DNA from: JBFWWP01 sp050246115
Lineage (GTDB): Bacteria; Planctomycetota; UBA8108; UBA1146; JAJFFE01
Reading direction: 5' to 3'
Assembly: GCA_050246115.1 (NCBI GenBank)
Contig: JBFWWP010000001.1
Coordinates: forward strand, 1-64,000
DNA: 64,000 nt
The notes under the pieces were generated by a model, which saw only the letters and a list, made by a program, of their open reading frames with translations, searched no databases and was not told the origin of the DNA. Numbering within the stretch: the stretch's first letter is position 1; the number at the start of each line of letters is the position of its first letter. The translations under genes were made by a program, and so were the position numbers. This document shows, one piece after another, positions 42,703 through 51,322 of this stretch.

Positions 42703-43383
42703 GTGGCCAGCGAGTCGATCGAGAACTACCTCAAGGCGATCTACAAGGTCCAGGAGCAAGGGGAGTGGGCAACCACCGGCCAGGTTGCTCGCCGCCTCGG
42801 GATCTCTGCGCCCTCGGCGTCGCGCATGCTCAAGAAGCTGTCCGGGGAGTCGCTCGTGGATCACAATCCGTACAAGGGAGTGCAACTCACCCGAGAGGGG
42901 CGTCGCCTCGCGCTGCGCGTCATTCGGAATCACCGCGTGCTCGAAGCGTATTTCGTCAAGGCTCTGGGCATGTCTTGGGATCGGGTCGACGCGGAGGTCG
43001 AGCGCATCGAACACGTGGTCTCCGACGATCTGGTCAATCGAATGGAGGAAGCGCTCGGGTTCCCGCGGTTCGACCCCCATGGTTCGCCCATCCCGACGCG
43101 CGACGGCACGCTCCCGGAGCTCGACGGCACCTGTTCGCTCACCGAGCTGCCGGTGGGCGCTCGGGCCGAGGTGTGCCGCATTGCCGACGCCCCCCCGGAA
43201 GCCCTGGCGTGGCTCGGCGAGCGCGGCCTACTCCCGGGCGCAGCGCTCGAGCTGGTCCGTCAAGAACCCTTTCGTGGCCCCCTGGTCCTCCGCGTCGCGG
43301 CGCGAGAGGTATTCCTCGGGCTCGAACTGGCGGGTCGCATCCACGTGGTCGATGTCTCTTCCGCGACGGCAGGGCCCGCATGA
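42703..43383 (+). CDS. DtxR/MntR-family metal-dependent regulator
   Basis: 226 residues; GTG 42703 is preceded by GGGAGA. Winged HTH: SIENYLKAIYKVQEQGEW, VARRLGISAPSASRMLKKLSGESLV; dimerisation/metal region NHRVLEAYFVKALGMSWDRVDAEVERIEHVVSDDLVNRM with the E-x-x-E/IEH ligands; C-terminal SH3/FeoA-like domain (~150-222). It probably responds to Mn or Fe and may act on the TTTAG...CTAAA site before the importer at 53-54 kb (inference). It overlaps the RlmI-like gene by ATGA. Confidence 0.88.
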   Translation: MASESIENYLKAIYKVQEQGEWATTGQVARRLGISAPSASRMLKKLSGESLVDHNPYKGVQLTREGRRLALRVIRNHRVLEAYFVKALGMSWDRVDAEVERIEHVVSDDLVNRMEEALGFPRFDPHGSPIPTRDGTLPELDGTCSLTELPVGARAEVCRIADAPPEALAWLGERGLLPGAALELVRQEPFRGPLVLRVAAREVFLGLELAGRIHVVDVSSATAGPA

Positions 43384-44606
43384 CGACGGTGCGGGTCGTG
43401 CTGCGGCCGGGTCGCGATCGATCTCTTTGGGAACGTCACCCATGGGTCTACTCGGGCGCCATCGAGCGGTTCGACGGAGACGCCGCCGACGGCGACTTGG
43501 TAGCGGTGGTCGACTCCCGTGGCACGTTCCTCGCGTGGGCGTGGCTGAATCGACGATCGAAGATCACGCTCCGCGTCGTTTCGTGGCGACAAGACGAACT
43601 CGTGGGAGCGGCGACCCTCGTGGCGCGGGTGCAGGTTGCGCATGACCTCCGCCAACGGGTGATCGGCGATCGCGCGAACGCGTACCGGGTGGTCCACTCG
43701 GACGCCGACCAGATCCCGGGTCTGATCGTCGACCGCTACGGCGACTTCCTCGTCGTCCAGCTGTCGTCGCTCGCCGCGGAACGTCGGCAAGGGGATATCC
43801 TCGCGGCGCTGCGCGCGACGCTCGCGCCGACGGGAATTTGGCACCGCGGCGATGAAGACCTGCGCGAGAAGGAGGGGCTGACGCTCGCCGACGGCCTTCT
43901 CTGGGGCGAGCCGCCGCCCGACCGCGTGGAGATTTCCGAGTCCTTCGGGGATGCCCGGGAGGCCCAGAGTGTGCCGCTCCGCCTACGCTACTGGGTCGAT
44001 GTTCGCGCTGGCCACAAGACCGGCTTCTATCTGGATCAAGCGGTGAATCGCCATCGCTTCGCCCGGCTCACCGCGGGACTGACCGTCCTCAACACCTTCT
44101 GTTACAGTGGCGCCTTCGCGGTGGCCGCCCACGCCGGTGGCGCCCGCCGGGTCGTCAACGTCGACTCCTCGGCCGAGGCACTTCGGTTGACGCGCGAGAA
44201 CCTGCTCCTCAATGGCGTCACAGCGCACGACGAGGATCTCGTCGAAGCGAACGTCTTCGAGCTGCTGCGGGACTATCGGGATCGTCGTGCGGTCTTCGAC
44301 GCGATCGTGCTCGATCCCCCGAAATTCGCCTTTCGTCGCGCGCAAACCGAAGCCGCGCTGCGAGGCTACAACGACATCAATCGACTCGCGCTGAAGTTGC
44401 TCGCGCCCGGCGGTGTGCTGGCTACGTTTTCGTGTTCGGGCGCGATCTCGGCCGCGGACTTCCAAGGCATGTTGCACCGGGCGGCGCTCGACGCTGGGCG
44501 TGGTGTCCAAATCCTGGAGCACCTGGAGCAATCCCCAGATCATCCCGAGCTGCTGACCCTCCCGGAGTCCCGCTACCTCACCGGAGTCCTCGCCCGGGTG
44601 TTCTGA
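43380..44606 (+). CDS. rlmI: Class I 23S rRNA m5C methyltransferase, RlmI-like
   Basis: 408 residues, ATG in an ATGA overlap with the DtxR gene. N-terminal PUA domain (RVVLRPGRDRSLWERHPWVYSGAI), an EEHEE-like middle region, and a Rossmann methyltransferase domain: GHKTGFYLDQAVNR, VLNTFCYSGAFAVAAHAGGA, VNVDSSAEAL, AIVLDPPKFAF, FSCSG. The catalytic Cys region is in FSCSGAIS. The E. coli relative methylates C1962 of 23S rRNA; the exact target here is inferred. Confidence 0.85.
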   Translation: MTTVRVVLRPGRDRSLWERHPWVYSGAIERFDGDAADGDLVAVVDSRGTFLAWAWLNRRSKITLRVVSWRQDELVGAATLVARVQVAHDLRQRVIGDRANAYRVVHSDADQIPGLIVDRYGDFLVVQLSSLAAERRQGDILAALRATLAPTGIWHRGDEDLREKEGLTLADGLLWGEPPPDRVEISESFGDAREAQSVPLRLRYWVDVRAGHKTGFYLDQAVNRHRFARLTAGLTVLNTFCYSGAFAVAAHAGGARRVVNVDSSAEALRLTRENLLLNGVTAHDEDLVEANVFELLRDYRDRRAVFDAIVLDPPKFAFRRAQTEAALRGYNDINRLALKLLAPGGVLATFSCSGAISAADFQGMLHRAALDAGRGVQILEHLEQSPDHPELLTLPESRYLTGVLARVF

Positions 44607-44806
44607 GCGCCGCGGCGGGGCAATCGGTGGCAAGAACTCGCTTGAAGCGGTTGCCCGCGCCGCAGCCGGCTGTTGAAATGGCCGCGGGCTCGATCCCAGC
44701 TACGGCTCGAAATCGAAATGGACCGAAAGCTCTTGGTGCGGCGGCGCGCGAACAGTCGTGGGTCGTCGGCTCTTTATTCTCTCCCTTTCTCGAAAGGACT
44801 GCGTCG

Positions 44807-47800
44807 ATGGTCAGTTATCGAAAGGCAACCCGAACCCTCTGGTCCGGTATCGCGTTCTTCGCGCTCGCGCTGGCTGTGGTGCCGGAGCGATCGACTCATG
44901 CACAGTTACTCACCGCCGATCCCCGCGGCGCTCTCTCCCTCGCCGATCTGGAAGTCGTGGATCTGTCCCTGCCCGCCGACCTACCTGGCCTGTTCGGGCT
45001 CACGATCTCGGTCGAAGGCGAACCGATGACGCTCGAGCTGATCCCGCACTCGGTGCGCGCACCGGACTTCGAGGTGCGGGAAGTCGATGGTGGCCAGGCC
45101 ACGGTCGTGGACCCTGGCGCTGTCAGAACCTTCCGCGGCTCGGTCGCCGAGCACAAGGGGAGCGTCGTTGCCGGAGGGTTGCTCGAGGATGGACTGTGGG
45201 CGCGGATTCTCCTCGCCGACGGTAGCTCGTTCTGGATCGAACCGGTCGCCGGGCGCGTTCCGGGTTACGGTGCCTCGGCGCACGTCGTGTATCGCGGCGA
45301 GGCCGTGATCTCTCGGGGAGCCTGTGGCATTCAGGGGGTGACGATCACGCCGGCGGTCCCCCAAGGTGGGGTGGGCTGCACGGGGAGCTTCTGCATCACG
45401 GACATCGCCTGCGATGCCGACGTCGAGTTCTTCAACGCGCATGGCGCCTCGACCTCCCGCGTCGATAATCGCATCGAGACCGTCATCAACATCGTCGCAC
45501 TGCAGTTCGAGCGCGATGTCCAGATCACCTATCGCATCACGACCATCCTGGTTCGGACCACGGAGCCGGATCCCTACGGCTCTACCAACCCGAACACCCT
45601 CCTCGACCAGCTGCGCGCGCAGTGGAACACCAATCATGGAGGCATCGTTCGAGACACGGTGCACTTGTTCACCGGACGCGAGCTGGACGGCAACATCATT
45701 GGGATCGCGTTCGTCGGCGTGATGTGCTCGGCGGACGCCTACGGACTGTCGCAGTCGGATTGGTCGACCAACTTCGCAAGTGTCACCGACCTCACGGCTC
45801 ACGAGCTCGGGCACAATTGGAACGCCAACCACTGCACGTGTGCGAGCCCAGACTTCACCATGAACCCGAGCATCACCGGCGCGAACCGGTTTCGCAACAG
45901 CGGGACTCCGAACAGCACCGCGGACATCATCGCTCACCGTGACTCGGTCACGTGTCTGGTCGGCGGGCTCACCAACGACGACTGCAAGAACGCCCTCGAG
46001 GTGTGTCCGGGCACGTACTTCGGAACCAACGTCCTGGCGACCCAGGACGGAAGCACGACCTGCGGCAGCAACGCGAACCTCGACGTGTGGTACTCCTACA
46101 CGCCTTCGTTCACCGGCTCGGCCACGATCGACACCGAGGGTTCGACGGGGCTCACCGATACCGTGCTGTCCATCCACAGCGGTTGCCCGGGAACGACCGG
46201 CAACGAGTTGGCGTGTGACGACCTCAGCGGTACCGGCTTCTTGTCCACGGTCACGTTGCCGGTCACTGCGGGGGAGACCTACTTGATTCGCGTGACCGGC
46301 TTCGGAAACGGCGCCGGCACCTTCCAGTTGAACGTTGCTGGGCCGTCCTGCGCCGCACCGGTGAACGACGACTGTCCGGCCGTGATCGACATCTGTCCCG
46401 GAGAGTACTTCGGGACGACCCAGGCCGCGACCAACGACGCCGACGCGAGTTGCGCCACTTCCAACGCCAGTCCGGATGTCTGGTACCGTTACACGCCGCG
46501 CTTCGGTGGACTCATGATCTTGGACACCTGCGGCTCCGCCTACGACACGATGTTGGCGGTCTACTCCGGTTGTCCGGCGACACTCGCGAGCGAGCTCGCT
46601 TGCGACGATGACGGCGGGCCGTGCGGCTTGCGCTCGCGCATCGAACTGCTCGTGAACGGCGGAACGAGCTACTGGATTCGCGTGTCGGGCTTCAGTAACG
46701 CTGCCGGTCCGTATGTGCTGGCCTTGAGCGGTCCGCAGTGTGAGAACGACGACTGCGCCTTCGCGCAAGCGATCGGCGTGGGTACCGTCTATGGCAGCCT
46801 CACGGGAGGCTCGAGCGACGGCGCGAGTTCGTGCGGCTCGACGCTCGACAACCCGGATCTGTACTACGAGTTCATCGCCCCGTACGACGGGACCTTCTTT
46901 GCCAGCACCTGTGGCACCCACGATGCCCGCGGGATCGACACGAGCGTCGACTCCGTCCTTTCCTTGCACTCCGCTTGCCCGGCGACGGCCGCCAACCAGT
47001 TGGCCTGCAACGACGACGCGTCGTTGGTGGGGCTGGTGGTGTGTGGCGATCTGGACCAGGGCATTCGCCGCGACTCGGTCGTCACCCGTCCGATTGTGGC
47101 GGGCGAGACGATGCTGATTCGCGTGTCGCACTTTGGTGTCAGTGTGCCGACCGCGTTTCGGTTGAACGTCGGGGTGATTCCGGAGAACGACGCTTGCGCC
47201 GAGGCCTTCGATGTCAGTAGCGGCGGCACCTACTCGAGTGATCTCTCCTTTGCGACCAACGATGGCGGCGCGTCGTGCGGCGCCTCGGCCACGAATGCCG
47301 ACGTCTGGTACACCTACACCGCGAGCTGTACCGGCACACTGCGAGTCGACACCTGCGGAACGAGCGATCTTGGCGGCGTCGACCTCGGCATGGACACGGT
47401 GCTGAGCTTGCACACGTTCTGTCCTGGCGATGCTACCAATGAGGTGGATTGCAATGATCAGTGGGCGGGTTCGAGCGACAACATGGCTTGTACCGGAGTG
47501 GATGCCGGCGGGGGCAACGACTCCTTCGTCTCCTACGCGATCACCCAGGGTGAGACGATCCTGATCCGCGTGAGTTCGTGGGCGAGCACCGAGGCGGGGC
47601 CGTTCGTGCTGAACGTGGGCATCGTGCCGAGTTCGACGAATCCCGGTTCGCTCGCGAATGGCAGCTTCGCCGCTGGGTCGGCAGGCTGGTGCTTCCTGGA
47701 CGAGAGCGGCGGCGGTTTCGTGGACTACACCAGCGGCGCTGCCGTCGTCACTGGGGGTAACAACGGAGCCGACGACGCATTCACCTTCATTGAGCAGATC

Positions 47801-49087
47801 TTCACGACCTATGATGTCGAGACCCATCGCGTTCGCTTCGATTGGTCGTATGCCAGCACGAACTCTCCGAACTTCGATCAAGCTCGGTGGGACCTAGTGG
47901 ATGTCGGAACGGGTTTGTCCGTCGTCGCTGGGCCATTGACCTTGACCGGAACGAATGGCGGGTCCGGGGCCGTCAACACCGCCTTCTCGGGGTCGGGCGT
48001 CTACTCCCTGCGACTCGGCACTTGGACGGATGACGGGGCCTTCGGTCCTGGGGTAACGACGTTCGACAACGTTCGCATCGAGTGCGATTCGGCTCCCGGT
48101 CCGTTCGCAAACGGCAACTTCACGAATCCCACCGGCGCACCTTGGTGCTTCACCGACGAAAGCACCTCCGGCTCCGTCGACTTCAGCGGGGGCGTGGCGG
48201 TGGTCACCGGGGGCAACGATGGCAACGGAACGGTCACCGACAGCTTCATTGCGCAGACCTTCCCGGTGGCTGCGGGGACGCGGGAGCTGAGCTTCACGTG
48301 GTCTTACTCCACGACCAACTCCCCGGGTTTCGATAGTGCGTACTATGATCTGATCAGAGTCAGCACCGGTTTGTCCGTCGTCGGCGGGCCAGTGACCTTG
48401 GCCGCGGCCAGTGGCATGTCGGGCATTGAGACGATGCTGTTCACCGGCGGCGGTGACTTCACGTTGGTGCTCGGCGTGAATTCCACGGACAACTTCGCGG
48501 GCGCCGGCGTGGCGACCTTCGACAACGTGGCGATCAACGCGTTCGTGTGTGATCCCGTGGTGTTGGGCAGCTGCGTCGCGGTCGGGTCGAGCCCGACGCT
48601 CAGTTGGACCTTGGGCGACGTGTATACCGAGATTCGGATTACCCGAAACACGGTGCTGATCGCGACCGTGGCGGGCACTTCGACCTCGTTCAGTGACGTC
48701 TCGTTGCCTGCCGGCAGCTACGGCTATCAGGTCATCGGGGTGTGCGGGGCCCAACCGGCGGCTCCCGCAACGTGCTCGGTGATGATTGGCTCGCCGCCCG
48801 CGTCGTTCCGGCGCGGAGAGTGCAACAATGACGGCGCCTTCAACCTCGCCGATGTCGTGTGGCTCTTGGGCAACCTGTTCCCGCCACCGCCGACGGCACC
48901 GAACCCGCTCCCTTGCCGGGACGCGTGCGACGGCAACGACGACGGCGCGATCAACCTCGCGGACGCGGTCGCTATGCTGGCTGCGCTGTTCGGAGTGCCG
49001 TCGACACCGCTGCCGCCACCGAGCGTATGCGGCGTCGACCCGACCTCGGACAGCTTGACTTGCGCCATGTACTCCGGCTGTCCGTAG
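44807..49087 (+). CDS. Giant secreted metallopeptidase with jelly-roll repeats and dockerin-like module
   Basis: 1426 residues; ATG 44807 follows AAAGGA; signal peptide ~1-31. A propeptide-like region precedes a metzincin-type catalytic domain: zinc motif HELGHNWNANHC (~332-343) gives HExxHxxxxxH. Four or five repeats follow (~395-940) of the type NDDCxxAxxxCPGxYxGT ... DVWYxYTPxFxG ... LACDD, probably PPC/jelly-roll binding modules. Two repeats with WCFLDESGGGFVDYTSGAAVVTGGN (~945-1240) look like a CBM-like sandwich. An Fn3-like segment and the dockerin-like module (GECNNDGAFNLADVV, GNDDGAINLADAV) end it. Likely an extracellular protease for particulate substrates. Confidence 0.85.
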   Translation: MVSYRKATRTLWSGIAFFALALAVVPERSTHAQLLTADPRGALSLADLEVVDLSLPADLPGLFGLTISVEGEPMTLELIPHSVRAPDFEVREVDGGQATVVDPGAVRTFRGSVAEHKGSVVAGGLLEDGLWARILLADGSSFWIEPVAGRVPGYGASAHVVYRGEAVISRGACGIQGVTITPAVPQGGVGCTGSFCITDIACDADVEFFNAHGASTSRVDNRIETVINIVALQFERDVQITYRITTILVRTTEPDPYGSTNPNTLLDQLRAQWNTNHGGIVRDTVHLFTGRELDGNIIGIAFVGVMCSADAYGLSQSDWSTNFASVTDLTAHELGHNWNANHCTCASPDFTMNPSITGANRFRNSGTPNSTADIIAHRDSVTCLVGGLTNDDCKNALEVCPGTYFGTNVLATQDGSTTCGSNANLDVWYSYTPSFTGSATIDTEGSTGLTDTVLSIHSGCPGTTGNELACDDLSGTGFLSTVTLPVTAGETYLIRVTGFGNGAGTFQLNVAGPSCAAPVNDDCPAVIDICPGEYFGTTQAATNDADASCATSNASPDVWYRYTPRFGGLMILDTCGSAYDTMLAVYSGCPATLASELACDDDGGPCGLRSRIELLVNGGTSYWIRVSGFSNAAGPYVLALSGPQCENDDCAFAQAIGVGTVYGSLTGGSSDGASSCGSTLDNPDLYYEFIAPYDGTFFASTCGTHDARGIDTSVDSVLSLHSACPATAANQLACNDDASLVGLVVCGDLDQGIRRDSVVTRPIVAGETMLIRVSHFGVSVPTAFRLNVGVIPENDACAEAFDVSSGGTYSSDLSFATNDGGASCGASATNADVWYTYTASCTGTLRVDTCGTSDLGGVDLGMDTVLSLHTFCPGDATNEVDCNDQWAGSSDNMACTGVDAGGGNDSFVSYAITQGETILIRVSSWASTEAGPFVLNVGIVPSSTNPGSLANGSFAAGSAGWCFLDESGGGFVDYTSGAAVVTGGNNGADDAFTFIEQIFTTYDVETHRVRFDWSYASTNSPNFDQARWDLVDVGTGLSVVAGPLTLTGTNGGSGAVNTAFSGSGVYSLRLGTWTDDGAFGPGVTTFDNVRIECDSAPGPFANGNFTNPTGAPWCFTDESTSGSVDFSGGVAVVTGGNDGNGTVTDSFIAQTFPVAAGTRELSFTWSYSTTNSPGFDSAYYDLIRVSTGLSVVGGPVTLAAASGMSGIETMLFTGGGDFTLVLGVNSTDNFAGAGVATFDNVAINAFVCDPVVLGSCVAVGSSPTLSWTLGDVYTEIRITRNTVLIATVAGTSTSFSDVSLPAGSYGYQVIGVCGAQPAAPATCSVMIGSPPASFRRGECNNDGAFNLADVVWLLGNLFPPPPTAPNPLPCRDACDGNDDGAINLADAVAMLAALFGVPSTPLPPPSVCGVDPTSDSLTCAMYSGCP

Positions 49088-49129
49088 GAGGTTGACGAGC
49101 AACTTCCGTTGCTCCCGCAACCAGCGCCA

Positions 49130-49164
49130 GGCCGGCCTGGGGGGTGTTCCCCTCCAGGCCGGCC
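49130..49164. terminator. Strong hairpin downstream of the metallopeptidase gene
   Basis: GGCCGGCCTGG (49130-49140) pairs with CCAGGCCGGCC (49154-49164), with an inner GGGG/CCCC extension. It probably terminates the metallopeptidase transcript. Confidence 0.7.
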
Positions 49165-49186
49165 GTCGGCGTGTTCGCATTGCGCT

Positions 49187-49250
49187 GGCGGGAAACCACG
49201 GCGCACCGGCGGGAAACCACAGCGCGACCGGCGGGAAACCAAGAGCACAG
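49187..49250. repeat. Three tandem ~22-bp repeats
   Basis: GGCGGGAAACCAC starts at 49187, 49208 and 49230, each followed by G/A-GCGC-like sequence. It lies between the terminator and the convergent HNH gene. Confidence 0.8.
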
Positions 49251-49257
49251 CGCGGGG

Positions 49258-49866
49258 CTACTCGCGGAGCTCGACCTTCCAGTAGGCGTCGCTGATGAAC
49301 TTCTTCCACGACTCGCAGTGGAGGTTCGACGCCAGGCGGGTGATCGCAGGCCAGCTCGGTTTGACCGGCTTCTTGAGGAGTTCGAGTCCGGCCTCGTCGG
49401 GTGTCCGGGCCCCCTTGCGCTTGTTGCAGTCGACGCATGCGACGACGCAATTCTCCCACGTGGTCTTGCCCGCACGGCTGCGGGGAGTCACGTGGTCGAT
49501 CGTCAGGTTCATGGTTCCCGGCTGGCCCCCACAGTATTGGCACGAGTACTTGTCGCGTCGGTACAGGTTGAGCCGAGAGAATGTGACGCTTTGATCGCCC
49601 ACGCCACGGTAGTGGGTGAGCAGGATCAACTCGGGCGGGGTGAGGTCGAGCCGCATCGAGCGGATGCGATGCTCCCGGTACTTGGCTTGGGCTTCGGACA
49701 CCTGGTTCCAGGAATGCAGGTCGTGGACCTCGTACGTCACCGGGTCGATGATGACCGCCGAACCCTTGGCGACGAGCCCGATCGCGACCCGAGTGGTCGT
49801 CGTCTGAATGGGCTTCCAATGACTGTTGAGGACCAACGTCGGCAGTCGCAGCGCCGGAGTGTCCAC
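49258..49866 (-). CDS. HNH endonuclease (McrA-like)
   Basis: 202 residues from GTG 49866 (GAGG upstream). N-terminal VLNSHWKPIQTTTTRVAIGL, then the HNH fold: SCQYCGG, NLTIDHVTPRSRAGKTTWENCVVACVDCNKRKGARTPDEAGL (in pieces: IDHV, WENCV, CNKRKG). The two CxxC pairs bind structural zinc and the DH...N...H set is intact. The same architecture is widespread in Planctomycetota and Myxococcota as a stand-alone gene. Its target is unknown; no methyltransferase is adjacent. Confidence 0.88.
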   Translation of the reverse strand: MDTPALRLPTLVLNSHWKPIQTTTTRVAIGLVAKGSAVIIDPVTYEVHDLHSWNQVSEAQAKYREHRIRSMRLDLTPPELILLTHYRGVGDQSVTFSRLNLYRRDKYSCQYCGGQPGTMNLTIDHVTPRSRAGKTTWENCVVACVDCNKRKGARTPDEAGLELLKKPVKPSWPAITRLASNLHCESWKKFISDAYWKVELRE

Positions 49867-49966
49867 CTGACCTCGCTTCCGTTGCGCCGAAGTGTATCCA
49901 CCCGCCCGGTGGGTGCCAGTCTAGAATCTGGCCCGAGCCCGCCAGCACATCGGGCGTGAGTTGCCT

Positions 49967-51322
49967 TTACTCTATCGCGTTGCGACCCCGTCCGGATCGA
50001 GGCCGAGATGGCCCGGGGATCCGCCGGCCGTGGGGATCGCGCTCGGGCTGATCGAGGTTCTCGAGGATTTGATCCGCGAACCCAGGCGTCAGGTAGTGCT
50101 CCATCCGGTGGGCTGGTTCGTGCAGGTGGTCCAGGGGGAGATCGAGGTTCTGCTCGAGGAAGGACTCCCAGAGGCGGTGGGTCCGTACGACTTGGCGGGC
50201 TCGTTCGAGGCCGGCCGGCGTCAACTGCAGGAGCCCGTCGGTGCGGGTGACCAGACGCCGGAGGCTAAGCGTGGCCAACGCCGCCCGGCGCACCAGCCAC
50301 GCACCGCGCAACTCCCGTCGGAGTTCCGTGGCGCCCATGGGAATCGAGGCTTCGCCGGTACGTTCGGCACGTTCCTGGTAGCGATAGAGGTGAGCCAACA
50401 GATCCTCGGAGACGATCCGCAGTCCCAAACGGGCGCGGCGAATCCAGCGCACCGCGAGGCCGTGCTGTGGGGCCGCCACGACCGCGATGGCGAACAGCCC
50501 GCCCGCGGCCACGGCGATCATGCCGGCGGCGTTCGTGTCCAGAGTGTCCGCGAGTAGATAGCCGCCGATCGCCGCGAGCCAGCTCGTGATCAGCGCCACC
50601 AGGACGAAGCTCCCGAGCCGGTCGGTGAGCAAGTGGGCGGTGGCTCCGGGAACGATCAGCATGGCAATGACGAGGATGGAACCCACGGCCTCGAAGGACG
50701 CGACCGTGGTGCACGCGACGACCGTCATCGACACGTAGTGGACCCCAGCGGCCGAGATCCCCAGGCTGGTGGCCAACGCCGGGTCGAACGCCGTGATCTT
50801 GAGCTCCTTCCACAGCGCCAGCACTACGGCCACGTCGACGGCGAACACGAGTCCCAGGGGCACGAGCTGTCGCGGAACTTCCCAGCCCCAGATCGAGCGC
50901 AGGTCGAGCGCGCTGGCCTCGAGCTGTCCGTAGAGCACACAGCCTGGGTCGAGATCGACTTGCGAGTGAAAGCGACTCAGCAGTACGACCCCGAGCGCGA
51001 ACATCGTTGTGAACACGATTCCCATGCCCGCGTCGCCCTCGACCTGGCCCCGCCGCGACAACGCTTGGGTGAGCAGCGTCGTCAACAGTCCGGCGATGAC
51101 GGCTCCCACGAGCATCGGGCCGAGGTCCCGAGTGCCGCTCACCATGAAGCCGATGACGAGGCCTGGCAGGACGGCGTGGCTGATGGCATCGCCGAGGAGC
51201 GACAAGCCACGGAGCACCAAGAAGCACCCCACGAGCGAGCAGCTACTGCAGACCGCGATCGCGACGCATAGGTTCCAGAAGGTGATCTGCTGGTTGGTGG
51301 TGAGAGCGTCGACGGGGTTCAC
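49967..51322 (-). CDS. Mn/Zn ABC importer permease with C-terminal DtxR-like domain (2)
   Basis: 451 residues; GTG 51322 overlaps the upstream stop (GTGA). Eight or so membrane helices with RGLSLLGDAISHAVLPGLVIGFM, DAGMGIVFTTMFALGVVLLSR and ASFEAVGSILVIAMLIVPGATAHLLT: the ZnuB/MntB/SitC family. Residues ~310-440 form a DtxR-like unit: RLVTRTDGLLQLTPAGLERARQVVRTHRLWESFLEQNL and HEPAHRMEHYLTPGFADQIL, keeping the E-H metal positions. The fusion may let the transporter sense cytoplasmic metal (inference). Confidence 0.85.
   Translation of the reverse strand: MNPVDALTTNQQITFWNLCVAIAVCSSCSLVGCFLVLRGLSLLGDAISHAVLPGLVIGFMVSGTRDLGPMLVGAVIAGLLTTLLTQALSRRGQVEGDAGMGIVFTTMFALGVVLLSRFHSQVDLDPGCVLYGQLEASALDLRSIWGWEVPRQLVPLGLVFAVDVAVVLALWKELKITAFDPALATSLGISAAGVHYVSMTVVACTTVASFEAVGSILVIAMLIVPGATAHLLTDRLGSFVLVALITSWLAAIGGYLLADTLDTNAAGMIAVAAGGLFAIAVVAAPQHGLAVRWIRRARLGLRIVSEDLLAHLYRYQERAERTGEASIPMGATELRRELRGAWLVRRAALATLSLRRLVTRTDGLLQLTPAGLERARQVVRTHRLWESFLEQNLDLPLDHLHEPAHRMEHYLTPGFADQILENLDQPERDPHGRRIPGPSRPRSGRGRNAIE

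Noticed and set aside
44981..47881. A 966-codon minus-strand open frame opposite the metallopeptidase
   Set aside because: It is a GC-driven antisense shadow: no signal, motif or start, whereas the plus strand encodes clear domains.
49187..49250. Three evenly spaced repeats suggested a mini CRISPR array
   Set aside because: Units are contiguous at 21-22 bp without unique spacers, and no cas genes are nearby.
49258..49866. HNH protein as the nuclease partner of the two D12 methyltransferases
   Set aside because: It is more than 40 kb away with no shared operon and belongs to a widespread stand-alone family.
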